From positions 1 through 64,000 of the forward strand of contig JAWKVC010000016.1 of the NCBI GenBank assembly GCA_041398245.1: a stretch of DNA of 64,000 bases, written 5' to 3'. The stretch is from UBA7672 sp041398245 (lineage in GTDB: Bacteria > Pseudomonadota > Alphaproteobacteria > Caulobacterales > Hyphomonadaceae). Below, piece after piece: positions 52,209 through 60,603 of this stretch (its first letter is position 1; the number at the start of each line of letters is the position of its first letter). The notes under the pieces are model-generated. The model was not told the origin of the DNA. It searched no databases and saw nothing but the letters and a program-made list of their open reading frames with translations. Both the position numbers and the translations under genes were made by a program.

Positions 52209-52375
52209 CGCCAAATCCTCCACTTTCCAATGCTCAAAAGTAGGTCAGACGGACGCGGCGGCAACGTCCACCCGTCGTTAACTATCCGCGGGCATCCTCA
52301 CACACGCGTAACAGAGTTCACGAGAAACCTAACGCGCAGGAAGCGCCCCCAGAGCTGCGCCGGGAGAGTCGAACC

Positions 52376-52477
52376 ATGTATTTCACCCGCGCCTGCTTTT
52401 ACGCGGCCGTTTGCGCCTATCTGATGCCGGTCTCGGTGCTTGTCGCCGGACTGAATTACGCGAACGCGAAGCGCTAG
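52376..52477 (+). CDS. Possible 33-residue membrane peptide
   Basis: A short frame with ATG after CGGGAGAGTCGAACC. It encodes a single hydrophobic helix (FYAAVCAYLMPVSVLVAGL) followed by NYANAKR. The stop overlaps the end of the convergent gene by 4 bases. It could be a small membrane protein or chance. Confidence 0.35.
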   Translation: MYFTRACFYAAVCAYLMPVSVLVAGLNYANAKR

Positions 52478-53352
52478 CGGTTTTCCAAGAGATCGATGAA
52501 TTCGGCGCCGCAGACCCTGTTCTGCGGGATGGTCGAGAAATTCGCCTTTGGCCATGAGCCGAGGAAGAGTGTCTGCACTTCCAGCGTGCCCGTGGGCGGC
52601 GCAAGCAACACGTCGCGACCCTGAAACCTGCAGGGTTCAAGGCCACGCAGGCGGATGCCGCTCTCCACATTTATCAGTTTGAGTTCGGGTCTGGCTTCCT
52701 GCGCCTTCTGGCGCGAGAACATCTGCATCAGACCGGGCTTTGGCTGACGCACCAGCACGAGACGCGTGACGAGATTTTCGGGGATCACGGTCGGGATGCC
52801 CCAATTCCACGTGACGCAGGCGAAGACATCATCGCCCGCGCCCGGACGCACCCAGCACACTTTCGGCACAAAGACGCTGTTGCCCGCGGCGGCCTGCATG
52901 GCGGCGCGATTGGCGTTCCAATCCCACACCGCATCGATCAGGGCTGCATCGGCGGCGAAGAGGCGATCGTCTCCGCCGGGCGGCGTGATCGAGGAAAAGC
53001 ATTCGCGAGCGGCCTCATCCCACGCTTTCAGCATCGCCTCGCGCGAGAACGGCGCATCGCCCACAACCTGCGCATCCTTCGCTACGCCGCCGAATTGCGA
53101 CAGGAAGGCTTCCACCTCGCCCGCGATCTCCAGCGCGAGCGTGTGAGGCGCGAGATAATCGGCGGTGATCCACACATGCGGGTCCGACGCCGCGGGCCGA
53201 TCCATGATCTGCAGCACGAAGGCGAGATCGGTATCGTCATTGGCGTAGCGGATGACGTTTCCATCGAACGTGTAGCGGCCGCGCGCGGCGAACCAGGCGC
53301 GGATCGCCTCCGCATCGAATGGCTCGGGGCTCAGGAAGATTTCGTGGGACAC
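52474..53352 (-). CDS. Hypothetical protein downstream of hmgA
   Basis: A 292-residue cytoplasmic protein read from a GTG at 53352, 4 bases after hmgA. It has HEIFLSPEPFDAEAIRAWFA near the start, a Trp-rich centre (AVWDWNANRAAMQ, CVTWNWGIPTVIP), and RLRGLEPCRFQGRDVLLAPP near the end. I recognise no family. Tight spacing suggests it is expressed with homogentisate dioxygenase, but no role in the pathway is evident. Confidence 0.7.
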   Translation of the reverse strand: MSHEIFLSPEPFDAEAIRAWFAARGRYTFDGNVIRYANDDTDLAFVLQIMDRPAASDPHVWITADYLAPHTLALEIAGEVEAFLSQFGGVAKDAQVVGDAPFSREAMLKAWDEAARECFSSITPPGGDDRLFAADAALIDAVWDWNANRAAMQAAAGNSVFVPKVCWVRPGAGDDVFACVTWNWGIPTVIPENLVTRLVLVRQPKPGLMQMFSRQKAQEARPELKLINVESGIRLRGLEPCRFQGRDVLLAPPTGTLEVQTLFLGSWPKANFSTIPQNRVCGAEFIDLLENR

Positions 53353-53356
53353 TACG

Positions 53357-54496
53357 CTATTTCGGCTTCCAGCTGTTGACGTAGTCGGGATTCTCCAGCG
53401 CCTCGGCGTCCTTGCCGACATCGAGCGGATCGCGCGTGTCGATCATGACAGCGTATTCGTCCGTCATCGCCTTGTCCTGCACGAACATCTTCGTCAGCGC
53501 CTTGGGATGCGGGCCGTGGGTGAAGCCCGACGGGTGGAAGGTCATCATCCCCGCCTTGATGTTATCGCGGCTGAAGAAGTCGCCGGCGTGGTAGAACAGC
53601 ACTTCGTCGTAATCGTCATTGTTATGGAAGAACGGCACTTTCAGCGCGCCGGGATCCGTCTCGAACGGGCGCGGCGCGAAGGTGCAGACCACGAAGCGGT
53701 CAGCCAGGAAAGTGGTGTGGACCGACGGCGGCAGATGGTAGCGGTGCGAGACGACCGGGCGGATGTCGCGCACGTTGAGTTTCACCGGCGCAAGGTCGCC
53801 ATGCCAGCCTACGGCGTCATGCGGGTTGTAGGGATAGGTGATCGTCGAGACCTGCCCGCGCTTCTTGACCCAGACCTTCCAGTCGCCGCCTTCCTTCTGC
53901 CGTGACAGGAAATCCTGATCAATAACGGGAGCCTGAAGCAGCGCTGGATCGAACACGGCGTGCGGCCCGAGCATGCCGCGATCAGGCAGCGTGTAGTGGC
54001 CGTTGGTCGCCTCGATGATCAGGATGCGGAAGCCATCCGAGGTGTGCTTGTCCAGATTGAACATGGCGCCGCGCGGCAGGTAGACGTAGTCGCCTTCCTC
54101 CACGAACAGATGGCCCCAGTCGGTCCAGAGATGGCCGTGGCCTTCATGGATGAAGAGCAGCGTGTCGCCATCGCTGTTGCGGGCGTAGCCCGCCATCGGC
54201 GCCGTGAGATGCCACATGCGGATCTCACACGCCTTGTTGGAGAGGATGACCGGCGCCTCCCACGGCGAATGCGTGAACGCGTCCGGCTTCACCAGATCGA
54301 AGGCGCGCGGACGCAGCGGACCCTCGAAGCTGGTCCAGCCGGTTGGCGGCTTCTGGTGATAGAAGAAGGCGGCGGGGCCGAAGAATCCCTCCTTCGACAT
54401 CTCGCGTTCGTAAGTGCCCTCGGGCAGGTCGGTGTGGGCCTGCTTCGAATGCTTGCCTTCCGCGCCCTTCACGGGAATCCATTTGCCTTTGGTCAT
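53357..54496 (-). CDS. hmgA: Homogentisate 1,2-dioxygenase (short form)
   Basis: Opens the aromatic ring of homogentisate to maleylacetoacetate using Fe(II) and O2. The chain is 379 residues, shorter than the usual 430-450. Conserved parts include FFYHQKPPTGWTSFEGPLRP, LLFIHEGHGHLWTDWGHLFV, EEGDYVYLPRGAMFNLD, VHTTFLADRFVVCTFAPRP, and the metal-ligand region DEVLFYHAGDFFSRDN to FHPSGFTHGPHP. The neighbouring maiA, FAH-family and hppD genes support the assignment. A dioxygenase for a related substrate remains possible. Confidence 0.85.
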   Translation of the reverse strand: MTKGKWIPVKGAEGKHSKQAHTDLPEGTYEREMSKEGFFGPAAFFYHQKPPTGWTSFEGPLRPRAFDLVKPDAFTHSPWEAPVILSNKACEIRMWHLTAPMAGYARNSDGDTLLFIHEGHGHLWTDWGHLFVEEGDYVYLPRGAMFNLDKHTSDGFRILIIEATNGHYTLPDRGMLGPHAVFDPALLQAPVIDQDFLSRQKEGGDWKVWVKKRGQVSTITYPYNPHDAVGWHGDLAPVKLNVRDIRPVVSHRYHLPPSVHTTFLADRFVVCTFAPRPFETDPGALKVPFFHNNDDYDEVLFYHAGDFFSRDNIKAGMMTFHPSGFTHGPHPKALTKMFVQDKAMTDEYAVMIDTRDPLDVGKDAEALENPDYVNSWKPK

Positions 54497-54512
54497 CGCG
54501 GCCTCTTGAGCG

Positions 54513-55017
54513 TTGCCTCCACCAGTCGCAGACTGGGGGAGGTGGATCGGCGCGCAGCGCCGAGATGGAGGGGGTCTTTCTGTGAAGTCCGACTACCTGA
54601 CACGTTCGCGTGCGCGCGCCCTGCGGCAGGACTTCACCGAAGCAGAGCGCATTCTATGGTCGCGACTGAAGGCCAAGCAACTGGGCGGCTGGCAGTTCCG
54701 TGCGCAGCATCCGGTGAGCCCCTACATTCTCGACTTTGCGGTTGCCAAGCTGAAGCTCGCGATCGAACTGGATGGCGCGACGCATTCCACTCCGGACGAA
54801 CGCAAAAATGATGCGCGACGGACGGTGTTTCTTGAAAGCAAAGGGTGGACTGTGCTGCGGTTCTGGAATGACGAGGTTTATCGCAATCTCAATGGCGTGA
54901 TTGCCTCGATTGAGGCACGGCTACCTCCCAAGGTGTGAGTCGACGATAGACCCCCTCCGTCACGCTGCTGCGCAGCGCGCCACCTCCCCCACTTGCCTTG
55001 CAAGCGGGGGAGGCAAG
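54513..55017. mobile_element. Inverted-repeat cassette carrying a DUF559 nuclease gene
   Basis: Two imperfect inverted repeats of about 65-70 bases (54513-54579 and 54948-55017) enclose a single gene. Shared blocks, reading from each outer end inward, are TTGCCTCC, TGGGGGAGGTGG and GGAGGGGGTCT. The whole unit fills the space between the hmgA start (54496) and the maiA stop (55021). No transposase is present and I see no clear target duplication. It looks like a REPIN-type mobile cassette, but mobility is inferred. Confidence 0.6.
54582..54938 (+). CDS. DUF559 (Vsr-like) endonuclease domain protein
   Basis: A 118-residue protein read from a GTG after GGAGGGGGTCTTTCT. It has the DUF559 pattern: RSRARALRQDFTEAERILWS, LKAKQLGGWQFRAQHPVSPYI with a catalytic-type Gln-x-His, LDFAVAKLKLAIELDGATHS (PD-(D/E)XK-like Asp and Glu), RRTVFLESKGWTVLRFWNDEV. 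The family resembles very-short-patch repair nucleases. It is on the strand opposite to all neighbours and lies within inverted repeats; its ribosome site falls inside the left repeat. Confidence 0.85.
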   Translation: MKSDYLTRSRARALRQDFTEAERILWSRLKAKQLGGWQFRAQHPVSPYILDFAVAKLKLAIELDGATHSTPDERKNDARRTVFLESKGWTVLRFWNDEVYRNLNGVIASIEARLPPKV

Positions 55018-55020
55018 GTT

Positions 55021-55668
55021 CTAGGCTTTCGCTTCGGGTTGCTGGTCGGGCGCTGCGTCGTGGAAGGGCTTCAGCTTCTTCAATGCCGCATCGATACGCA
55101 GGATGTTGGGGAACCGGTCGAGATCGATCTGCGGATAGCGGCGGGCGTTCGCGACCTGCGGCACGAGCACGATATCGGCGACCGTCACCGCATTGCCGAC
55201 GCAGACGTCCCCGGAGGACGGCAACATCTGCTCCAGCACCTCGAAGCCGCGGACGATCCAGTGCTCATACCAGCTGGCGATGGCGGCATCGTCTGCGCCG
55301 AACTGTGTGCGCAGGCGCGCCAGGACGGACGTGTTGTTAAGCGGGTGGATATCCGCCACGATCTGGTCCTTGATGTCGCGGACGAGGGCGCGCAGCGCGA
55401 CATCGCGCGGCATCAGCGGCGGCTCGGGCCGCGTTTCGTCGAGATAGTCGATCATCGCCATCGACTGGCCGATGCGATGGCCGTCGATCTCGAGGATGGG
55501 CACCCGGCCCGATGGATGGCGGGCCAAATGCTCGGGCGCCGTCTGCTCGTCCTTCAGGAGATGAACGCCGACCGTGCGATAGGGCACGCCCTTGAGATTG
55601 AGCGCGATGCGCGTGCGATAGGTCGCCGAGGAGCGCCAGTAGCCATAGAGGATGGTTTCGCTTTTCAT
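55021..55668 (-). CDS. maiA: Maleylacetoacetate isomerase
   Basis: A zeta-class glutathione transferase that converts maleylacetoacetate to fumarylacetoacetate. The 215-residue form starts MKSETILYGYWRSSATYRTR, with the zeta active-site motif SSATYRTRIALNLKG (SSxxxRVR-type). GRVPILEIDGHRIGQSMAMIDYL and IHPLNNTSVL are also conserved. A C-terminal helical domain ends in Ala/Glu-rich residues. It was probably contiguous with hmgA before the DUF559 cassette separated them. Confidence 0.93.
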   Translation of the reverse strand: MKSETILYGYWRSSATYRTRIALNLKGVPYRTVGVHLLKDEQTAPEHLARHPSGRVPILEIDGHRIGQSMAMIDYLDETRPEPPLMPRDVALRALVRDIKDQIVADIHPLNNTSVLARLRTQFGADDAAIASWYEHWIVRGFEVLEQMLPSSGDVCVGNAVTVADIVLVPQVANARRYPQIDLDRFPNILRIDAALKKLKPFHDAAPDQQPEAKA

Positions 55669-55715
55669 GCTGCCCTTGCGTTCCATCGCCAGCGCGCCGG
55701 GACTGACGCCTGTCA

Positions 55716-56411
55716 TCAGAACAATATCACAACGCGATCATTCTGCGCGTGCGCTTCCGGAGAATCGCCAGGATTGCTGGGGCTTTCCTCTCCATAGGAC
55801 AAGATCTCGAGTGTCCCTGTGCGGACGCCGTTCCCCGTCAGAAAATCGCGAACCGCGATACCGCGCCGCTCGCCAAGGGCCATGTTCGATTCGCGACTAC
55901 CCGTCGAACGCGTATGACCTTCAATGCGAACGGGGCGAGGATTGTCCCTGAGCGACGCCGCAAGAGCGAGGAGCACCTGCTGCGCCTCGGGCGAGAGTGT
56001 TACGCTCCCCTCGACAAAGAAAAGAGTCGCCGGACTCGTGATTGCCACTGGAGCTTCCGGCGCTGCGACATTCGTTGGCGGCGTCGATATGGGTGTTCCC
56101 GGCTTCACGGCGACCTGACAAACCGACGTCTGGTTCGGGACCTTGGTGTCCCATTGTCCCGTCCATTCGCCGCGCTCGCGAGTCGCTGCCGCTGTGCAAA
56201 CCGACTGCGCGTGTTCGCCATTGAGAATTGGCCCCACTTCAACATCCCTCAGTTCAAGCCTGGCAAAGCGGTCGCGTTCAGGCGCAGGAGTTGGCGCCGA
56301 TGCGGGCTCAGACATTGTGGGGACGTACGGCGGCTCGTATTCGAGCGAGTCGCAACCGGAAATCAGCAAGGCGCCCGCGACCAGCACCCCTTTGGTCACA
56401 AGTCGTTTCAT
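55716..56411 (-). CDS. OmpA-domain lipoprotein with MVL-type lectin module
   Basis: A 231-residue lipoprotein (signal LVAGALLISGCDS). After a Pro/Glu linker, residues about 52-101 match the mannan-binding MVL repeat: DVEVGPILNGEHAQSVC, then GEWTGQWDTKVPNQTSVCQV. Residues about 125-231 form an OmpA-like peptidoglycan-binding domain (TLFFVEGSVTLSPEAQQVL, RIEGHTRSTGSRESNMALGE, RRGIAVRDFL). It would be tethered to the outer membrane and cell wall and could present a sugar-binding module. It stops 47 bases before maiA starts and may share its transcript. Confidence 0.8.
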   Translation of the reverse strand: MKRLVTKGVLVAGALLISGCDSLEYEPPYVPTMSEPASAPTPAPERDRFARLELRDVEVGPILNGEHAQSVCTAAATRERGEWTGQWDTKVPNQTSVCQVAVKPGTPISTPPTNVAAPEAPVAITSPATLFFVEGSVTLSPEAQQVLLALAASLRDNPRPVRIEGHTRSTGSRESNMALGERRGIAVRDFLTGNGVRTGTLEILSYGEESPSNPGDSPEAHAQNDRVVILF

Positions 56412-56492
56412 GGTCGCTCTCCTTGGCGCGTTAGCACGCCACGTCGACCGTCCCAGCAGACCGACCGACGGGCTCCCGGGAACACAATCGGC

Positions 56493-58766
56493 CTACTCAC
56501 TGATCGTCGTGCGCGAAACGACGGCCTTTTCGACATCCTCATCGCGCCAGAGCAGGTCATCCCAGCCCTTCTTCGAATATAGTTCGGTCTGGTCCGAATA
56601 GTGAGGCGAGGTCGGGTCGGTTGACTGCGAATAGGTGAGGAAGCCCTGGCTCTTCGGGCCGTCGTCGGTGAACTCGACGACGTAGATCCAGCTGGCGCCG
56701 TGGCGGATCGAGGTCCAGCCTTTCTCGGGCTCAAGGCTATCGTTCTGGACCGAGATGACATTGAACACGCCTTCCGGCCCGGCGCTGCCGTGGATCGGAA
56801 TGCGCACGCCATTGCGGGTTTCGCCCTGCACATCGCCCAGCCTTGCATCGAGCGGGATCTTCAGCGCGTTGAGTTTGTCGACCGCCGTTTCCAGCGCAGC
56901 GAGAACGGCCGGGTTGCCGGTATCCAGCTTCGCGGGCGTGTGGACGGCGTCGGTTGCATCGAACGCGTCCTTGAACTTGATGCCGCCGGCTTCGGCGAAC
57001 AGGTGGAACAGGTGTGCGCCGCGGCTGTCGAGATTGACCTTGAGGTCCCATCCGGCAAGCGCATCGCAGGCGGGCGCGAGCTTCGCCTTGCCCGAAGCGC
57101 GGCACGCGGCGACGAGATCATCGCGCACCAGCTCGCCGCCATAGTGGCGGTTGGAGAGCATGACCTGTTTCAGGCTTTCGAGATCGAATTTCGGCTCGCC
57201 GAACCCGTCCGTGCCCGCCATGCGGCGCTCGACCTGTTCGTGGGCTGCGCGGGTGCGCAGGGAGCGCGGCGTCGCCTCGTCGCCAAAGACCGGGCTCAGA
57301 CCCGTGATCGGCGCGAACATGTTGGTAAGCCAGTAGCTGTCATTGCTCTGGAGCACGTAGTCAGTGCGGAACTGGTGCGGTCCTTCGGAGGCGCCGAAGA
57401 CGCCGGGCTGGGAGGCGTCTTCATCCGAGCCCCAGTCGCAGTCGGCGCGTGAGCCGTCGAACACCGGGAAGCGCGTCTTCTCCCACTGCTGCTTCGCGAA
57501 GGCGGAGGTCGCGCACCGGGCGGCCAGCTCTCGCGAGACGTTGGGGATGAGGCCCATGTCGCCATAGAGCGCCTCGCCGGTTGAATCGACCGCGGTTGCA
57601 TTGAACCGGAAGGACTGCCAGCGCGCGAGCGCCGCCTTCATGTCGTGCACCGTCTTCGCGCGCCATACGGCCATGTACTGATCCGGATCGCGCAGGCCGA
57701 CTTCGACGGTGCGCAGGGCGTAAGCCCTGTCCTTCGTCCACGGATAGCTTTCGGATTCGAACAGCGGACCCCAGCGCGTGGAATAGACCGTGCGAGTTTC
57801 GGTCTCGATGGCGTCGCCGCGCTTCACCTCGACGGAAACATCCTGCTTCTCCATCGGGACCCACGCGCCTTCATAGCGGTACTGCGTCGGGTCGTCGGGG
57901 TTGAGCGTCAGTTCGTAGTAGCCATAGCGGCGCGCGGTCGAGACCGTGTTGCTCCAGGCCAGCGTCTCGGTGTGACCGATGCGGATCATCGGCATGCCGA
58001 TATAACTGATGCCGACGATGTTGATGTCGCCCGGGATGATGAAGTGCGTGCGGTAGAACCGGTTCACGCCATCCCAGGGATAGTGCGGATTGCCGAGCAG
58101 GACGCCCTTGCCGCCCTTGGTGAATTCGCGGCCGAAGGCATAGGCGTTCGAGCCCCAGCCGGTTTCGTCGACAAGAACGTCCGGCGCGAGCGAGGCATGA
58201 TCCGGCCCGGGAGGCGCGGCGCCGGTTGTCGGCGCGAAGAAGCCGTCGACCGTCTGGCCGACATACATGTGGCGCCAGAAATCGAGGGCGGTGATCTCGC
58301 GCACCCAGTCCGCATCCTTGCAGCGCGGGTCGGTGATCGTGTCGCGGTTCTCGCGCAGATAGCGGTTGAAGCCGGCGGCGTAGCCCTCGGCCAGTGCGCG
58401 CGCTTCGGCGCTGGGCGTGTCGGGGGAGTCGGCAGGTCCGGCGAGCAGAGCCTCGACGCGCTGCGAGGCGATCATGCGCTGGTGATAGAGGTCGCTGGTG
58501 ATATTGGCGTCGTTCTCGCCGGGCCCGAGATATTTCGCGCGCTGGCCGGAGACGGTGAGCAGCCGGTCCGCGATCTCGCAGAGATTGTCCTCGGCGCTGG
58601 CATAGCCGTAGCCATAGCCGATGCCGCCCATGTCGTTCGCCTTGATGTGCGGGACGCCGAAGGCGGTGCGGCGGATTTCCGCGTCGAAACGATGGTTCGC
58701 GGCCTCGCCCGCGCTGCAGGCGCCAAGCGCCAGACCGGGCGCCACAGCCAAGAGGATCGCACGCAT
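56493..58766 (-). CDS. Penicillin acylase-family N-terminal hydrolase, lipoprotein
   Basis: A 757-residue precursor expected to self-cleave into two chains and hydrolyse an amide bond. It starts with a lipobox signal (AVAPGLALGACSAG). The probable nucleophile is Ser206 in ETGWGSNAYAFG, the new N terminus of the beta chain. GNPHYPWDGVNRFYR, LAWSNTVSTARRYGYYEL, and QSNDSYWLTNMFAPITG (with catalytic Asn) follow. The family includes penicillin, aculeacin and acyl-homoserine-lactone acylases. The true substrate cannot be told. It is a single gene within the aromatic cluster. Confidence 0.88.
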   Translation of the reverse strand: MRAILLAVAPGLALGACSAGEAANHRFDAEIRRTAFGVPHIKANDMGGIGYGYGYASAEDNLCEIADRLLTVSGQRAKYLGPGENDANITSDLYHQRMIASQRVEALLAGPADSPDTPSAEARALAEGYAAGFNRYLRENRDTITDPRCKDADWVREITALDFWRHMYVGQTVDGFFAPTTGAAPPGPDHASLAPDVLVDETGWGSNAYAFGREFTKGGKGVLLGNPHYPWDGVNRFYRTHFIIPGDINIVGISYIGMPMIRIGHTETLAWSNTVSTARRYGYYELTLNPDDPTQYRYEGAWVPMEKQDVSVEVKRGDAIETETRTVYSTRWGPLFESESYPWTKDRAYALRTVEVGLRDPDQYMAVWRAKTVHDMKAALARWQSFRFNATAVDSTGEALYGDMGLIPNVSRELAARCATSAFAKQQWEKTRFPVFDGSRADCDWGSDEDASQPGVFGASEGPHQFRTDYVLQSNDSYWLTNMFAPITGLSPVFGDEATPRSLRTRAAHEQVERRMAGTDGFGEPKFDLESLKQVMLSNRHYGGELVRDDLVAACRASGKAKLAPACDALAGWDLKVNLDSRGAHLFHLFAEAGGIKFKDAFDATDAVHTPAKLDTGNPAVLAALETAVDKLNALKIPLDARLGDVQGETRNGVRIPIHGSAGPEGVFNVISVQNDSLEPEKGWTSIRHGASWIYVVEFTDDGPKSQGFLTYSQSTDPTSPHYSDQTELYSKKGWDDLLWRDEDVEKAVVSRTTISE

Positions 58767-58842
58767 TGTCTCTCTCCCTCGTCTTTTGACTCTGGGTAGC
58801 ATGCGCGCGGCGCTGTGCGAAAGCTCTGGACCGGCGTTCCGG

Positions 58843-59298
58843 CTAGTTTCCGCCGGCCTGCGCAGCGTATTCCGCCGTCAGCGGGCCGTAGCGGTCCGGC
58901 GTCGGAAATTTTTCGAAGCGGTGTTTGGCCGGCGTGGTCGCCCAGGGCAGCTTTTCGCTGACATAGCTTTCGATGAAGGGCGTCGACCAGGCGGGTACGT
59001 CAAACAGGGCCGGCCGGACATTGACGACAGGCGCGCCGCGCAGGCCGGTGTAGAGCCAGTTGAGACAGCGTGGGCAGAAATAATAGAGATTGTCGCCGTG
59101 CAGCGCGCCGATCTGTGGCTCGCCCTTGATGACGGCGAAGGCGTCGGCCGCGAACATCGCCGTGAGCGAGAAGGCCGATGCGCTGAGCTTCTGGCAGCCC
59201 TTGCAGTGGCAGGCCATCGTGATCATGGGCGGGGCGCTGACACGGACGCACACCTCGCCGCACATGCAGGACCCTTCGAGGGGAAGCGTTACGGGCAT
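58843..59298 (-). CDS. GFA/CENP-V domain protein
   Basis: A 151-residue zinc-binding protein of the GFA family (named for glutathione-dependent formaldehyde activation). Zinc cysteines are visible in GSCMCGEV, ACHCKGCQKLSASAF and YYFCPRCLNWLY. The C-terminal segment ends with HRFEKFPTPDRYGPLTAEY. It lies 38 bases upstream of no obvious partner, between an acylase and a flavin monooxygenase. Members bind glutathione; activity is not established for most. Confidence 0.88.
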   Translation of the reverse strand: MPVTLPLEGSCMCGEVCVRVSAPPMITMACHCKGCQKLSASAFSLTAMFAADAFAVIKGEPQIGALHGDNLYYFCPRCLNWLYTGLRGAPVVNVRPALFDVPAWSTPFIESYVSEKLPWATTPAKHRFEKFPTPDRYGPLTAEYAAQAGGN

Positions 59299-59336
59299 CG
59301 CCGACTCCTCTTACTCGCGCCAGTTGTCGTGGCCTA

Positions 59337-60527
59337 TCACGGGCGCGCCGGCCAGTCATAGTCCGGCAGGCGGAAATCATCCTTCAACGACCCACCGAGG
59401 AACAGATCCGCGACAAAGGGAATGCCGAAGGCGCGTGAAACAATATCACGCACCGTGACGCCGAACTGCGTCTTAGGCGCGAAGGACGATGCGAACTTCT
59501 CGGCGGAATTCTGCTTGCGATCGATGAACGGCTTGACCTGCGCCTGATAGGCTGGAAGCGCGACACCCGGCGCGGCCTTGCAGAGTTCGCCGGCGAGGAC
59601 ATAGGCCTCGATCATGGCGAGGCCCGATCCTTCGCCCGCAAGCAGCGAGGGCGCCGCCGCCGCATCTCCGACGAGACAGACGCGGCCGTTCCACCAGCGC
59701 TCCATCCGGATCTGGCTGACGCGATCAAAATAGAGCTGGGACGCGGAATCCATCGCCTTCAGCACCTCCGGCGTTTCCCACCCGAGGCCGTCGAAGCGCT
59801 TGTGCAACAGGGCTTTGCTCAGTTGAGGGTCGGCATGCGTGGGCATGCTGGAGTCCGCGTCATGAAGAACCAGCATGAACAGCGTGCCATCATCGCGCAG
59901 GGAGAAGCGATCGACCTGCAGCCCCGGCTTGCTGAAACTCACATAAACGTTTTCGTCGCGGTGCGGATATCCCTGCGTCTCGAAGGCGGCGACCTGATAT
60001 CCGAGATAGCGCTCGTAGGTCGCCTGTTCGCCGAAGCAGAGCCGCCGGACATTGGAGTGCAGACCGTCGGCGCCGACCACGACATCGAAACTGCGCGCCG
60101 GCGCGTTGCGAAACTGGACGCGCGCGCGATCATCCTGCTGATCGATCGCGACGATGCTGTCGCCCCAGATGATGTCGACATCGTCGCGGATGGCGTCGAC
60201 AATAACTGCCGAGAGTTCGCTGCGCGGCAGGCTGACATAGCGGCCGTTGGTCGCCCGCTTGAACACATCGGCGGAGAAGCCGCCCGAGCGATGGCCCTCC
60301 TCGTCGACAAAGCGGATCTCCTCGGCGAAGTAGCCAACATCACGCAGGCGCGGGATGATCCCCATGCGATCGGCGATATCGTAGCCAAGGCCCCAGAAAT
60401 CGATGATGTAGCCGCCGGTGCGGAGTTGATCGGCCTCCTCCACGATGACCGGGCGATGGCCGCCGCGACGCAGCCACCAGGCGAGCGTCGGGCCTGCGAT
60501 CCCCATTCCGCTGATCAGGACATCCAT
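59337..60527 (-). CDS. FAD-dependent monooxygenase (PHBH-like)
   Basis: A 396-residue flavoprotein. The ATG at 60527 follows GGAGGCGC. It has the FAD dinucleotide motif SGMGIAGPTLAWWLRRGGHR, VVGADGLHSNVRRL (DG motif) and RVCLVGDAAAAPSLLAGEGSGLAM (second FAD motif, residues about 275-300). This is the p-hydroxybenzoate hydroxylase/TetX class. It probably hydroxylates an aromatic or polycyclic compound with NAD(P)H. Position among tyrosine-degradation genes suggests an aromatic substrate, which is inference. Confidence 0.88.
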   Translation of the reverse strand: MDVLISGMGIAGPTLAWWLRRGGHRPVIVEEADQLRTGGYIIDFWGLGYDIADRMGIIPRLRDVGYFAEEIRFVDEEGHRSGGFSADVFKRATNGRYVSLPRSELSAVIVDAIRDDVDIIWGDSIVAIDQQDDRARVQFRNAPARSFDVVVGADGLHSNVRRLCFGEQATYERYLGYQVAAFETQGYPHRDENVYVSFSKPGLQVDRFSLRDDGTLFMLVLHDADSSMPTHADPQLSKALLHKRFDGLGWETPEVLKAMDSASQLYFDRVSQIRMERWWNGRVCLVGDAAAAPSLLAGEGSGLAMIEAYVLAGELCKAAPGVALPAYQAQVKPFIDRKQNSAEKFASSFAPKTQFGVTVRDIVSRAFGIPFVADLFLGGSLKDDFRLPDYDWPARP

Positions 60528-60603
60528 GTGCGCCTCCGTGAGGATCATGGAATGGCAACGGCGCCCTGAAGCCGAGGATCCGCCGCCGATTTCGGGGGCG
60601 ACG

